DNA from: a virus
Direction: 5' to 3' (one strand)
DNA: 31,650 nucleotides
IMG/VR virus record: IMGVR_UViG_3300009001_000049
Location: 1-31,650 of that record
The stretch's first letter is position 1. Every line of letters begins with the position of its first letter. A model generated the notes under the pieces. That model saw only the letters and a program-made list of their open reading frames with translations. It ran no database searches and was not told the DNA's origin. Below are positions 17,498 to 24,957 of the stretch, in pieces. The translations under genes were made by a program, and so were the position numbers.

Positions 17498-18690
17498 AAG
17501 AGGTTTTAATTCAAAATTATAATAACTTAAACCAATTAAATTTACCTTTTAAAGAAGCAGTAAATGAATTCTTAGTTAATTTTGTAGGTGGTGCTAAAAT
17601 AGAAATTTTAGGGGATAAACAAGCTGAATATAATATAAAATTTATCAATAATAAAAATGGAAACATTATATTTGAAACCTCAATTTCAAATAATATGTGG
17701 ACTAAACCTAATATTTCTTATTTTATTGAATGGAGAATTGAAGTATATAATAAAAAAACAGGTAATTTAGAATTTACTCATATTTACAATTCAAGTAATA
17801 AACGAGTCTATATCCATTTAGAATCTTCAGCTATTGGAGATACATTAGCTTGGTTCCCTTATCTAGAACAATTTAGAAAACAACACGGATGTAAATTAAT
17901 TGTTTCTACATTTCATAATGAATGGTTTAAAAAATCATATCCAGAAATTGAATTTGTAGAACCAGCAACTGAAGTTTTTGATTTATATGCTATGTACAAT
18001 ATAGGATGGTTTTATAATGATAAACAAATTGAAACTAATAAAATTCCTATTGATTTTAAAAAACATCCTTTAGGCCAAACTGCTACTTCTATATTAGGTT
18101 TAGATTATAAAGAAACAAAACCCAAACTAGATATTCCTGATAAAAGCCAACAAATTGAAGGAAAATATGTTTGTATAGCCCCTCATGCTTCAGCCCATGC
18201 TAAATATTGGAATTATCCTGGTGGATGGCAAACAATAATCGATTACTTAAATAATAATGGGTATAAAGTAGTAATGATTACTCATGAACGTTTAGGAGAT
18301 AAATGGCATGATTCTAAACTAGGAGGAACTTTAAAGGGAGTTATAAATAAAACTGGAGATTATCCTTTAGAAGATAGAATGGTTGATCTTAAATATGCTG
18401 ACGCTTTTATAGGATTAGGAAGTGGATTATCCTGGATGTCATGGGCAATAAACACCCCAACAATCCTAATCTCAGGATTCAGTGAACCCTATAGTGAATT
18501 TTTAGATTGTGAGCGCATATTTAATTATGATGATAATGTATGTAGTGGATGTTTTAACCGTGAATGGTTAAATCCTGGTGATTGGGAATGGTGTCCTGAT
18601 CATAAAAATACTCCTCGTCAATTTGAATGTACTAAAACAATCAAACCAGAAAAAGTAATTGAATCTATTAATAAGGTTCTTAAATTTTAA
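17494..18690 (+). CDS. TibC/Aah-type autotransporter O-heptosyltransferase homologue
   Basis: The product is 398 residues, the usual length of bacterial autotransporter heptosyltransferases (GT9-like GT-B). A small N-terminal domain (~1-100; SYFIEWRIEVYNKKTGNLEF) precedes the GT-B core. The core starts with VYIHLESSAIGDTLAWFPY, where Asp116 matches the Asp proposed as catalytic in this family, from memory. The donor lobe has PHASAHAKYWNYPGGWQ and IGLGSGLSWMSWAINTPTIL. Near the C terminus, Cys350, Cys353, Cys367 and Cys379 (CSGC...WCP...FEC) reproduce the four-cysteine iron-finger of TibC-type enzymes, followed by the PEKVIESI end. Family members attach heptose to serines of repeat-rich autotransporter adhesins. 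Here the nearest Ser-rich repeat protein is the giant fibre upstream. The donor sugar in this host is unknown. Confidence 0.88.
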   Translation: MKEVLIQNYNNLNQLNLPFKEAVNEFLVNFVGGAKIEILGDKQAEYNIKFINNKNGNIIFETSISNNMWTKPNISYFIEWRIEVYNKKTGNLEFTHIYNSSNKRVYIHLESSAIGDTLAWFPYLEQFRKQHGCKLIVSTFHNEWFKKSYPEIEFVEPATEVFDLYAMYNIGWFYNDKQIETNKIPIDFKKHPLGQTATSILGLDYKETKPKLDIPDKSQQIEGKYVCIAPHASAHAKYWNYPGGWQTIIDYLNNNGYKVVMITHERLGDKWHDSKLGGTLKGVINKTGDYPLEDRMVDLKYADAFIGLGSGLSWMSWAINTPTILISGFSEPYSEFLDCERIFNYDDNVCSGCFNREWLNPGDWEWCPDHKNTPRQFECTKTIKPEKVIESINKVLKF

Positions 18691-18700
18691 TAAAAAAACT

Positions 18701-18710
18701 AATATTTATT
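18701..18710 (+). promoter_or_regulatory. AATATTTATT box abutting small coiled-coil gene
   Basis: AATATTTATT directly precedes the ATG at 18711. It belongs to the set of A/T boxes found before tail genes but leaves no leader if it is a promoter for this gene. It may instead act on a transcript starting inside or beyond the gene, or be a chance A/T run. Confidence 0.25.
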
Positions 18711-18959
18711 ATGGAACAAATATTTCTAACACAAGAAGAGTTACAACAATTAAAAAGTTTAAATGAAGAACGAGCTGATATAGTTACTAAATTTGGTGCT
18801 ATTGAAGTAGAAATTCAAAGTTTAGAGTTACAAAAAAATAAACTAACTAAAACCCTCCAAGAACTAATTAAACAATCAGAACTTGTAGGTCAAACGTTAC
18901 AAAAAAAATATGGTGAAGGAAATATAAATATTGAAACAGGTGAATTTATAAAACAATAG
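18711..18959 (+). CDS. Small coiled-coil protein, unknown function
   Basis: The product is 82 residues, charged and helical. Residues 5-65 have regular hydrophobic spacing (LTQEELQQLKSLNEERADI, then IEVEIQSLELQKNKLTKTL), typical of a two-helix coiled coil. The tail YGEGNINIETGEF is glycine-containing and probably non-helical. I have seen similar short proteins in marine phage genomes but know no function. The gene sits alone between the modification cassette and the sheath, so a tail-assembly or virion accessory role is conceivable. No signal peptide or membrane segment is visible. Confidence 0.7.
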   Translation: MEQIFLTQEELQQLKSLNEERADIVTKFGAIEVEIQSLELQKNKLTKTLQELIKQSELVGQTLQKKYGEGNINIETGEFIKQ

Positions 18960-18978
18960 TTTTTTGAATTCTTTTTAT

Positions 18979-18988
18979 ATATTTATAA
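18979..18988 (+). promoter_or_regulatory. ATATTTATAA box upstream of tail sheath gene
   Basis: ATATTTATAA lies 23 bases before the sheath ATG, in a 52-base intergenic gap that is otherwise A/T-rich. It matches the boxes before the tube, gp26-like, tape measure and small virion genes. Candidate late promoter element. Confidence 0.45.
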
Positions 18989-19011
18989 CAAAACAATAAC
19001 AAAATAATAAA

Positions 19012-20733
19012 ATGGCAGAAACTCTAGTATCTCCCGGTGTATTAGCAAGAGAAAATGATTCTTCTTTTGTAACCCAAGGCCCAGTAACCGTTGGTGCTGC
19101 TATCATAGGTCCAACAGTTAAAGGACCTGTAGAAATACCAACAGTAGTTACTTCTTATAGCGATTATACATCTAGATTTGGAACTACATTAACCAGTGCA
19201 AGTAATGAATATACTTACTTTACTTCTATTGCAGCTTACAACTATTTTAATAATGGTGGTGAATCACTATTAGTTTCTAGAGTAGTAAGTGGTTCTTTTA
19301 CCTCAGCTACATCCTACAACGAAGATAACAAACCTGAAATTTCAGGTAGTGATGGTACTGGATCTTTAGTGTTAAAAACAATCTCTAAAGGTGTTATCAT
19401 GAATAGCTCTTCAAGCTTAGATAGTTCAGGTTCTTTAGAAAGTGGTTCTTCTGATAATGTTAGATGGGAAATTACAAACCCAAGCACTTCATCAGGTACA
19501 TTTGATTTATTAGTTAGAAGAGGTGATGATAATACGAATAATAGAATTGTATTAGAAACTTGGACTGGTTTATCATTAGATCCAAAATCAGATAATTATG
19601 TTGCTCGAGTAATTGGTGATCAAGTAGAAAACTTTAATGGTAATACTAGTGATCCTCAAGTAACAATTACGGGTTCTTATAGAAATGCTTCTAGATACAT
19701 TTATGTAAGTCAAGTATTAAGACCAACCCCTGATTATTTTGATAATAATGGTATTGCAAAAACAATTTATACTGGTTATATTCCTGCAGCTCAAAGTGGT
19801 TCTTTTGGTAATGCTGCTGGAGATGTAATAGGTGGAGCTAAATTCTATGATAATATTGAAGCTAATAATGCTCAAGGTATTGGTTCTTCAAGTTATGATG
19901 GAATGATTGCTTTATTATCAAATCAGGATGATTATGTTTATAATGCAATATTTGCTCCGGGTTTATATAACGAAGGACAAACATCACAATGTACTAACTT
20001 AATCAACAATACTCAGGTAAGAGGAGATGCTTTATTTGTATTAGATTTAGTAGATTATGGTTCATCAATTACAAATGCTGTTGGACAAGCTGCTTCAAGA
20101 AATACTTCATATGCTGCTTCATATTATCCATGGTTACAAGTAATCGATCCTGATACAGGAGCTATGGTATGGGTCCCAGCATCAACAATGATTGCAGGAG
20201 TATATGCTTATAATGACGCTGTTTCAGAACCATGGTTTGCCCCAGCTGGTATTAATAGAGGTGGTTTATCTCAAGTAATTAGAGCTGAAAGAAAATTATC
20301 TCAATCAAATAGAGATACCTTATATACAAATAAAGTAAACCCAATTGCAACATTCCCAGGAACTGGAGTTGTAGTATACGGACAGAAAACATTACAAACT
20401 AGAGCAAGTGCTTTAGATAGAGTAAATGTTAGAAGATTATTGATTCAACTTAAATCATACATTTCTCAAGTTGCCCAAAACTTGGTATTTGAACAAAATA
20501 CAATTGCTACAAGAAATAACTTCTTAGCACAAGTAAATCCATATTTGGAAAGTGTTCAACAACGTCAAGGTTTGTATGCATTTAAAGTAATCATGGATGA
20601 CACAAATAACACAGCTGATGTAATTGATAGAAATCAATTAATTGGTCAGATTTATATCCAACCAACTAAAACAGCTGAATTTATTTATCTAGACTTTAAT
20701 ATCTTACCTACAGGTGCAACATTCCCTGCATAA
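19012..20733 (+). CDS. Contractile tail sheath protein (T4 gp18-like)
   Basis: The product is 573 residues. The N terminus ETLVSPGVLARENDSSF is the characteristic sheath start, followed by VTVGAAIIGPTVKGPVEIP, conserved where the sheath arm begins. The C terminus (VIDRNQLIGQIYIQPTKTAE, then FIYLDFNILPTGATF) is the conserved inner-domain strand that interlocks subunits around the tube. Its length is comparable to T4-like sheaths (T4 gp18 is about 660), with a shorter outer domain. It surrounds the tube encoded by the next gene and drives contraction at infection. The Ser/Gly-rich stretch near residues 120-145 probably belongs to an exposed loop. The start is fixed by the motif beginning within five residues of the ATG. 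Confidence 0.95.
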   Translation: MAETLVSPGVLARENDSSFVTQGPVTVGAAIIGPTVKGPVEIPTVVTSYSDYTSRFGTTLTSASNEYTYFTSIAAYNYFNNGGESLLVSRVVSGSFTSATSYNEDNKPEISGSDGTGSLVLKTISKGVIMNSSSSLDSSGSLESGSSDNVRWEITNPSTSSGTFDLLVRRGDDNTNNRIVLETWTGLSLDPKSDNYVARVIGDQVENFNGNTSDPQVTITGSYRNASRYIYVSQVLRPTPDYFDNNGIAKTIYTGYIPAAQSGSFGNAAGDVIGGAKFYDNIEANNAQGIGSSSYDGMIALLSNQDDYVYNAIFAPGLYNEGQTSQCTNLINNTQVRGDALFVLDLVDYGSSITNAVGQAASRNTSYAASYYPWLQVIDPDTGAMVWVPASTMIAGVYAYNDAVSEPWFAPAGINRGGLSQVIRAERKLSQSNRDTLYTNKVNPIATFPGTGVVVYGQKTLQTRASALDRVNVRRLLIQLKSYISQVAQNLVFEQNTIATRNNFLAQVNPYLESVQQRQGLYAFKVIMDDTNNTADVIDRNQLIGQIYIQPTKTAEFIYLDFNILPTGATFPA

Positions 20734-20748
20734 GAATTTAAAAGTTGA

Positions 20749-20758
20749 ATATTTATAA
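20749..20758 (+). promoter_or_regulatory. ATATTTATAA box upstream of tail tube gene
   Basis: ATATTTATAA within the 50-base gap between sheath and tube genes, 25 bases before the tube ATG; it continues as TATAATAG. Candidate promoter element by recurrence. Confidence 0.45.
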
Positions 20759-20783
20759 TAGAATAAAATAATAGCAAAATAAA

Positions 20784-21272
20784 ATGGCAGTATTAGATCC
20801 AAACGAAATATTTTTCACAGCCTTTGAGCCAAAACAATCTAATAGATTTGTATTGTATATTGATGGTTTTCCATCGTATTTACTTAAGGGGGTAGGAGCA
20901 GTTACCGTATCTCAAGGAACTGTACCTTTAAACCATATTAACGTACAACGTTTTGTTAAAGGTAAAACAACCTGGGGAACAATTCAGTTTACATTATTTG
21001 ACCCAATTACCCCTTCAGGTGCTCAAGCCGCAATTGAATGGTTAAGATTACACCACGAATCAGTAACAGGTAGAGATGGTTACAGTGATTTCTATAAAAA
21101 AGATTTAACATTTAACGTATTAGGTCCTGTAGGTGATATTGTTTCTGAGTGGATAATTAAAGGTGCATTAATCACTGAAATTAATTGGGGTGATTATAAC
21201 TGGGATGATGATGGTACTGCTGTTAACATCCAGGTAACTGTACAACCAGATTACTGTGTATTAAACTTCTAA
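20784..21272 (+). CDS. Tail tube protein (T4 gp19-like)
   Basis: The product is 162 residues, essentially the length of T4 gp19 (163). The typical tube pattern is present: an N-terminal FEPKQSNRFVLYIDGFPSY strand, a TVSQGTVPLNHINVQRFVKG segment, TWGTIQFTLFDPITPSGAQA in the middle, and a C-terminal beta region EINWGDYNWDDDG ending VQPDYCVLNF. It forms the stacked hexameric inner tube through which DNA passes. The position directly after the sheath gene is standard for contractile phages. A strong hairpin terminator follows about 20 bases after the stop. Confidence 0.95.
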   Translation: MAVLDPNEIFFTAFEPKQSNRFVLYIDGFPSYLLKGVGAVTVSQGTVPLNHINVQRFVKGKTTWGTIQFTLFDPITPSGAQAAIEWLRLHHESVTGRDGYSDFYKKDLTFNVLGPVGDIVSEWIIKGALITEINWGDYNWDDDGTAVNIQVTVQPDYCVLNF

Positions 21273-21292
21273 AAAAGAAGACAAATATTTTT

Positions 21293-21326
21293 AAAGAGAG
21301 CTTGGCTTTGTCAAGCTCTTTTTTTA
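21293..21326 (+). terminator. Rho-independent terminator after tail tube gene
   Basis: AGAGCTTG (21297-21304) pairs perfectly with CAAGCTCT (21312-21319) across a 7-base loop. Flanking A and T bases extend the stem, and a T run continues to about 21326. It is the clearest terminator in the window and separates tube transcription from the gp26-like gene. Confidence 0.9.
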
Positions 21327-21331
21327 TCGTT

Positions 21332-21341
21332 ATATTTATAC
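21332..21341 (+). promoter_or_regulatory. ATATTTATAC box upstream of gp26-like gene
   Basis: ATATTTATAC starts about six bases after the tube terminator T run and ends 28 bases before the ATG at 21370. Its place just behind a terminator strengthens the case that this box initiates transcription. Confidence 0.5.
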
Positions 21342-21369
21342 TAGAACAAAGTTATTAAAAATAAAAATT

Positions 21370-22116
21370 ATGGCCGAATTTAAATTCCCTACTGAACAAG
21401 TAGAATTACCTTCAAAAGGTTTAATCTATCCTGAAGATAGTCCTTTAAGAAGTGGTGTTGTAGAAATGAAGTATATGACAGCAAAAGAAGAAGACATTCT
21501 AACAAATCAAAATTACATTAAAGATGGAACAGTAATTGAAAAATTATTACGTTCGCTTATTATTAGTAAAGTTGATTATGATGATATGATTGTTGGTGAT
21601 AGAAATGCTATCATGGTAGCCGCTCGTGTGTTAGGTTATGGTAAGGATTACACATTTAACTACAAAGACGAAGAAATTACAGTTGATTTATCTATTTTAG
21701 AACCAAGATATTTAAATGAAGCTAATCTTGAAGAAGTAGGTATTAATAAATTTACTTTTAAACTACCTACCACCGGTAATGTAATTGATTATAAACTTTT
21801 AAATGGTAAAGATGATAAAACAATTCGTCAAGAAATTAAAGGGATTCAAAAATTAAATAAACAAGCTTCTCCTGAACTATCTACTCGTTTAAAACATATG
21901 ATTTTAGCTGTTGATGGTAATGAAGATAAAAAAACTATTCGTGAGTTTGTTGATAATCATATGTTAGCTCGCGATTCTAAAGCTTTTAGAGATTATCTTA
22001 AAGCAACCCAACCAGATGTAGATTTAACATTTACTTTTGAGGGATCAAATGGCGTGGAGGAGGACGTTGAAATTCCTATTGGGGTAACATTTTTTTGGCC
22101 TGACTCAAACCTATAG
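21370..22116 (+). CDS. gp26-like baseplate/tail assembly protein, short (zero-frame) form
   Basis: The product is 248 residues. VELPSKGLIYPEDSPLRSG, MKYMTAKEEDILTNQNYI and NAIMVAARVLGYGKDYTF match the T4 base-plate protein family that includes gp26 (Pfam T4_baseplate, from memory). The zinc-binding Cys pairs seen in some relatives are absent. Its place between tube and tape measure is where tail assembly chaperones (lambda G/GT and analogues) usually lie, and the C terminus IPIGVTFFWPDSNL runs over a T7 tract beyond which another frame is open. I infer that it binds the tape measure during tail assembly and has a frameshifted long form. T4 gp26 is usually called a baseplate hub subunit, so both names fit. 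Confidence 0.8.
   Translation: MAEFKFPTEQVELPSKGLIYPEDSPLRSGVVEMKYMTAKEEDILTNQNYIKDGTVIEKLLRSLIISKVDYDDMIVGDRNAIMVAARVLGYGKDYTFNYKDEEITVDLSILEPRYLNEANLEEVGINKFTFKLPTTGNVIDYKLLNGKDDKTIRQEIKGIQKLNKQASPELSTRLKHMILAVDGNEDKKTIREFVDNHMLARDSKAFRDYLKATQPDVDLTFTFEGSNGVEEDVEIPIGVTFFWPDSNL
22090..22096 (+). other. T7 slippery tract, candidate programmed frameshift site
   Basis: Seven T bases, read in the zero frame as TTT TTT T(GG). A +1 slip of the Phe tRNA on the run (or a -2 slip) moves ribosomes into the frame that is open from just after a TAA at 22085-22087 to TGA at 22376-22378. The site falls immediately after that upstream stop and before the zero-frame TAG at 22114. Confidence 0.6.
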
Positions 22117-22378
22117 AAAATCATTATTTATCCACATCCATGAAATAGTTTATTATGGAGGAGGAGGTTATGATTGGTATATGGTATATAATATGCCCAT
22201 ATGGTTAAGAAACTTTACTTATAAATCTATTGCTGAAGAAAAGAAAAAAGAAGCAGATTCTTATAAAAAATCTTCAAAATCATCTGATCAAATAGATTTA
22301 GCTAATCCTGATAAAAGTAAATTACCCTCAAATACAATTAAACCTCCAAGTTATGTTACAAAGGCGTCAAAAAAATGA
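22097..22378 (+). CDS. Frameshift extension of the gp26-like protein (tail chaperone long form)
   Basis: This +1 frame encodes GLTQTYRKSLFIHIHEIVYY, GGGGYDWYMVYNMPIWLRNF and then a charged helix and a Lys/Ser-rich tail ending KASKK. The segment HEIVYYGGGGYDWYMVYNMPIWLRNF resembles what I know as a conserved small ORF after gp26-like genes in T4-like marine phages, and part of it lies upstream of the first in-frame ATG (22181). That argues for entry by frameshift, giving a protein of about 335 residues. If translation instead begins at 22181, the product is 65 residues starting MVYNMPIWLRNF; a GGAGGAGGAGG run 13 bases upstream could then act as a ribosome site, although other genes here lack one. 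Confidence 0.68.
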   Translation, partial: GLTQTYRKSLFIHIHEIVYYGGGGYDWYMVYNMPIWLRNFTYKSIAEEKKKEADSYKKSSKSSDQIDLANPDKSKLPSNTIKPPSYVTKASKK

Positions 22379-22386
22379 CGCCTTTT
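22361..22386 (+). terminator. Hairpin spanning the stop codon before the tape measure gene
   Basis: AAGGCGTCA (22361-22369) and TGACGCCTT (22376-22384) form a perfect 9-bp stem around an A6 loop. The downstream arm contains the TGA stop. The following T run is short (TT, then AAT), so it may be a weak terminator, an attenuator or an mRNA-stabilising hairpin. It stands directly before an ATATTTATAA box. Confidence 0.65.
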
Positions 22387-22387
22387 A

Positions 22388-22397
22388 ATATTTATAA
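22388..22397 (+). promoter_or_regulatory. ATATTTATAA box upstream of tape measure gene
   Basis: ATATTTATAA begins four bases after the stop-codon hairpin and ends 15 bases before the ATG at 22413. As at the tube gene, a hairpin followed by this box suggests a transcript boundary. Confidence 0.45.
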
Positions 22398-22412
22398 CAA
22401 AATACCCCTTTA

Positions 22413-24929
22413 ATGGCTACTAATAAACAAGACATAAAAAATCAACAGGATTTAAACCAATCTAAAGAAGAAGAAATTTCTTTAGAATCCCAGATTATTG
22501 ATCTTTTAAGAACTAGAAGAGGTATTGATTCTGAAATTGTTTCTGATCAGCAAGATATAGCTAATGTCATCAAAGATCAAACTAAACAGATGACATTTCA
22601 AGCCGAACAAAGAAGGCTTATTAATTCATTATCATCTAAACTAACTCAAATATCTGTAGACACTTATTCTATTACTAAAGATCAATTAGGTCTTACTAAA
22701 ACTAATAATGATCTTTTAAAAAAACAAGAAACAATAGATAAATCTATTATTCAGCTAGAACGTGAAAGAAAAGAGTTATTAAAACAAGGGGGACAAGAAA
22801 ATTTTGATCTTGCAGATGCTATAGGAATGCAAGTTAAAGAGGCACAAAATCTTAAAGGCAAATTAGAAGGTATAACCAAAACATCTAAAACAATTTCAGA
22901 TAACTTTGGGGTAAAAAGTTTTTCAGGTTTAAGTGAAATAACATCTAAAATCCCCGGATTAAGCAAATTTTCAGGCCCTTTTAAGGAAGCTAGTGAAGCT
23001 GCAAGATCTCAAGCCCAATCAAACCTAGAAAACTTTGGTACTACTAAAAAAATAAGTAAAGAAAACCTTAAAGCTTTAAAAACAGGTAAAGGCCTCAATG
23101 CCGATAAGATTAAAGCTTTAGGTTTAGAAGGTAAGTTAATTGGCAAAAATGGTAAATTACTTACAGGCCAAGCTGCTTCTCAAAAAGCAAAAGCCCTAGG
23201 ATTAACCAAATCTATGAGTCCACTAATGGCTGGGTTAAAAGCTATAGGACCTATGATAACTAAAGCTTTAGGTCCTATTGGTCTCATTGTAGAGGCAATC
23301 CAACAATTCATGCAGCTTGATAAACTTTCTACTGATGTTGCTCGTAATTTTGGAGTCTCCCGCAAAGAAGCTGCAGAATTAGTAGATTTAGCTCGACAAC
23401 AGTCAAATGAAATTAAATCCGGATTAGTTAGTTATAAAGAAGTAGTTAAAGCCCAAATGGATATTAACAAGATGTTTGGAACATCTGTTAAAATCACAGG
23501 AAATTTAGCGGCGGAATTTGCTGAAGTACAAAAACTTACAGGTCTTTCAGGAAAAGCAATGGAATTCTTTGCTAAAGAATCTATAGTTGGGGGAGATGGT
23601 ATTAAAAAACAACTTTCAGAAATATCTGCTGTAACAGCTGAATTAAATTATCAAACAGGAGCTAATCTTAATTTAAAAGATATTCAAGAATCTATTGCTA
23701 CTGCCTCTAAAGCCCAGTTATTAATGGCTGGTAGAAATACTAAAGAATTAGCTAATCAAGCTTTCCAAGCTAAATTAGTTGGTTTAAATATGAATCAATT
23801 AGAGAGTGTTGGTAGCAGCTTATTAAATTTTGAAGAATCCATAGCCAATGAAATGGCCGCTGAATTAATGACTGGTAAAGAACTTAATTTAGAAAAAGCA
23901 AGACAAGCTGCCCTTGAAGGAGATCTTGCTACTTTAGCTCAAGAAATAAGAAAAGAGGTAGGTACTGCTGCTGAATTTGGGGAAATGAACGTTCTTCAAC
24001 AAGAAGCTTTAGCCAAAGCCTTTGGTATGCAAAGAGAAGATATGGCTAAGATGTTAGCTGAACAAGAAGAACTAGAAGCTCTTAAAGCTAAAGGATTTGA
24101 AAGTGTTAACGAAGCTCAAGAAGAATACAATAGATTAAGAGAACAAGGAATGTCTATGGAAGAAGCTGCAGCCGCTACTATTGGTGAAGAAGCTGCCAAA
24201 CAAATGGAAACAGCCTCCGCCCAAGAAAGACTAGCTGCAGCCCAAGCTAAAATGGGGGAACTATTTGTAGCTCTACTTGAACCTTTAATGCCTTTAATTG
24301 ATACTATTATAGGTTTAGTAAATGAAATTTTACCCCCAATAATGAAAGCCCTTCAACCAGTATTCGATCTTATAAGTTTAATTTTGGATGTACTTCTTCC
24401 AATATTAATGCCTACTATAACAAGTTTATTTGGAGCTTTAGAAAATATATTTGGAGGTATAGGTGATGTATTGGGGGGTATTGTAGATTTATTTACTGGG
24501 AATTTTGAAGAAGGTTTAAAAAAGATAGGAAGTGGTATAATAACTTTAGTTGTAAGCCCATTCCAATGGATAATGGATACAATAGTAGGTATAATTAATG
24601 GATTAATTGAAGGGGCAAATATGGTACCTTTTGTAGATATCCCTTTATTAACTACACCAGATCTTATTGGAGGAGCTAAAGCCGCAGTTGGTCTAGCAGA
24701 AGGAGGTGTTGTCACAGCACCAACAACAGCATTAATTGGTGAAGGTGGTGAACCTGAAGCAGTAGTGCCTTTAAGTAAAGCTAAAGGTATGGGTTTTGGT
24801 GGTAACAATGAAGAAACTAATGCTTTATTAAGAGAATTAATTGCAACTGTAAAACAAGGAGGAGACGTATACATGGATTCTACTAAAGTAGGTACAGCAA
24901 TGGCTGTAGGAAGTTACAAAGTTCAATAA
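22413..24929 (+). CDS. Tail tape measure protein
   Basis: The product is 838 residues. Residues ~1-150 are strongly coiled-coil (ESQIIDLLRTRRG, QLERERKELLKQ). The middle is Ala/Lys/Glu-rich helix. Residues ~620-730 form a long hydrophobic region (ALLEPLMPLIDTIIGLVNEI, LISLILDVLLPILMP, GGIGDVLGGIVDLF) that probably inserts in the host membrane after release. Near the C terminus, LAEGGVVTAPTTALIGEGG and EPEAVVPLSK form the motif widely shared by tape measure proteins. It spans the tube lumen and sets tail length; using the usual ~0.15 nm per residue, 838 residues predict a tail of roughly 120 nm. The preceding gp26-like/frameshift pair would be its chaperone. Confidence 0.93.
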   Translation: MATNKQDIKNQQDLNQSKEEEISLESQIIDLLRTRRGIDSEIVSDQQDIANVIKDQTKQMTFQAEQRRLINSLSSKLTQISVDTYSITKDQLGLTKTNNDLLKKQETIDKSIIQLERERKELLKQGGQENFDLADAIGMQVKEAQNLKGKLEGITKTSKTISDNFGVKSFSGLSEITSKIPGLSKFSGPFKEASEAARSQAQSNLENFGTTKKISKENLKALKTGKGLNADKIKALGLEGKLIGKNGKLLTGQAASQKAKALGLTKSMSPLMAGLKAIGPMITKALGPIGLIVEAIQQFMQLDKLSTDVARNFGVSRKEAAELVDLARQQSNEIKSGLVSYKEVVKAQMDINKMFGTSVKITGNLAAEFAEVQKLTGLSGKAMEFFAKESIVGGDGIKKQLSEISAVTAELNYQTGANLNLKDIQESIATASKAQLLMAGRNTKELANQAFQAKLVGLNMNQLESVGSSLLNFEESIANEMAAELMTGKELNLEKARQAALEGDLATLAQEIRKEVGTAAEFGEMNVLQQEALAKAFGMQREDMAKMLAEQEELEALKAKGFESVNEAQEEYNRLREQGMSMEEAAAATIGEEAAKQMETASAQERLAAAQAKMGELFVALLEPLMPLIDTIIGLVNEILPPIMKALQPVFDLISLILDVLLPILMPTITSLFGALENIFGGIGDVLGGIVDLFTGNFEEGLKKIGSGIITLVVSPFQWIMDTIVGIINGLIEGANMVPFVDIPLLTTPDLIGGAKAAVGLAEGGVVTAPTTALIGEGGEPEAVVPLSKAKGMGFGGNNEETNALLRELIATVKQGGDVYMDSTKVGTAMAVGSYKVQ

Positions 24930-24935
24930 AATTAA

Positions 24936-24945
24936 ATATTTATAA
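24936..24945 (+). promoter_or_regulatory. ATATTTATAA box upstream of small virion gene
   Basis: ATATTTATAA followed by TAAAAAA, in the 28-base gap after the tape measure gene and 12 bases before the ATG at 24958. Same box as before the sheath, tube and tape measure genes. Confidence 0.42.
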
Positions 24946-24957
24946 TAAAAAATAATC

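Noticed and set aside
10472-18690. Capsule or LPS biosynthesis island picked up from a host
   Set aside because: No flippase, polymerase, sugar-nucleotide synthesis or mobile element genes are present; codon use and spacing match the phage genes and the cassette is flanked by virion genes. Modification of host surface glycans remains possible, but I prefer fibre modification.
22090-22116. A -1 frameshift at the T run
   Set aside because: The conserved-looking downstream sequence is in the +1 (equivalently -2) frame relative to the gp26-like gene, so a simple -1 slip would not reach it.
22157-22180. GGAGGAGGAGG as a true ribosome binding site for an ORF starting at 22181
   Set aside because: Not excluded, but other genes here lack such sites, the run encodes Gly-Gly-Gly-Gly in the frame I propose, the spacer is long (13 bases), and family-like residues lie upstream of the ATG.
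24353-24874. A 173-codon minus-strand frame opposite the tape measure gene
   Set aside because: It lies antisense to the well-supported hydrophobic and C-terminal parts of the tape measure protein and shows no motif of its own.
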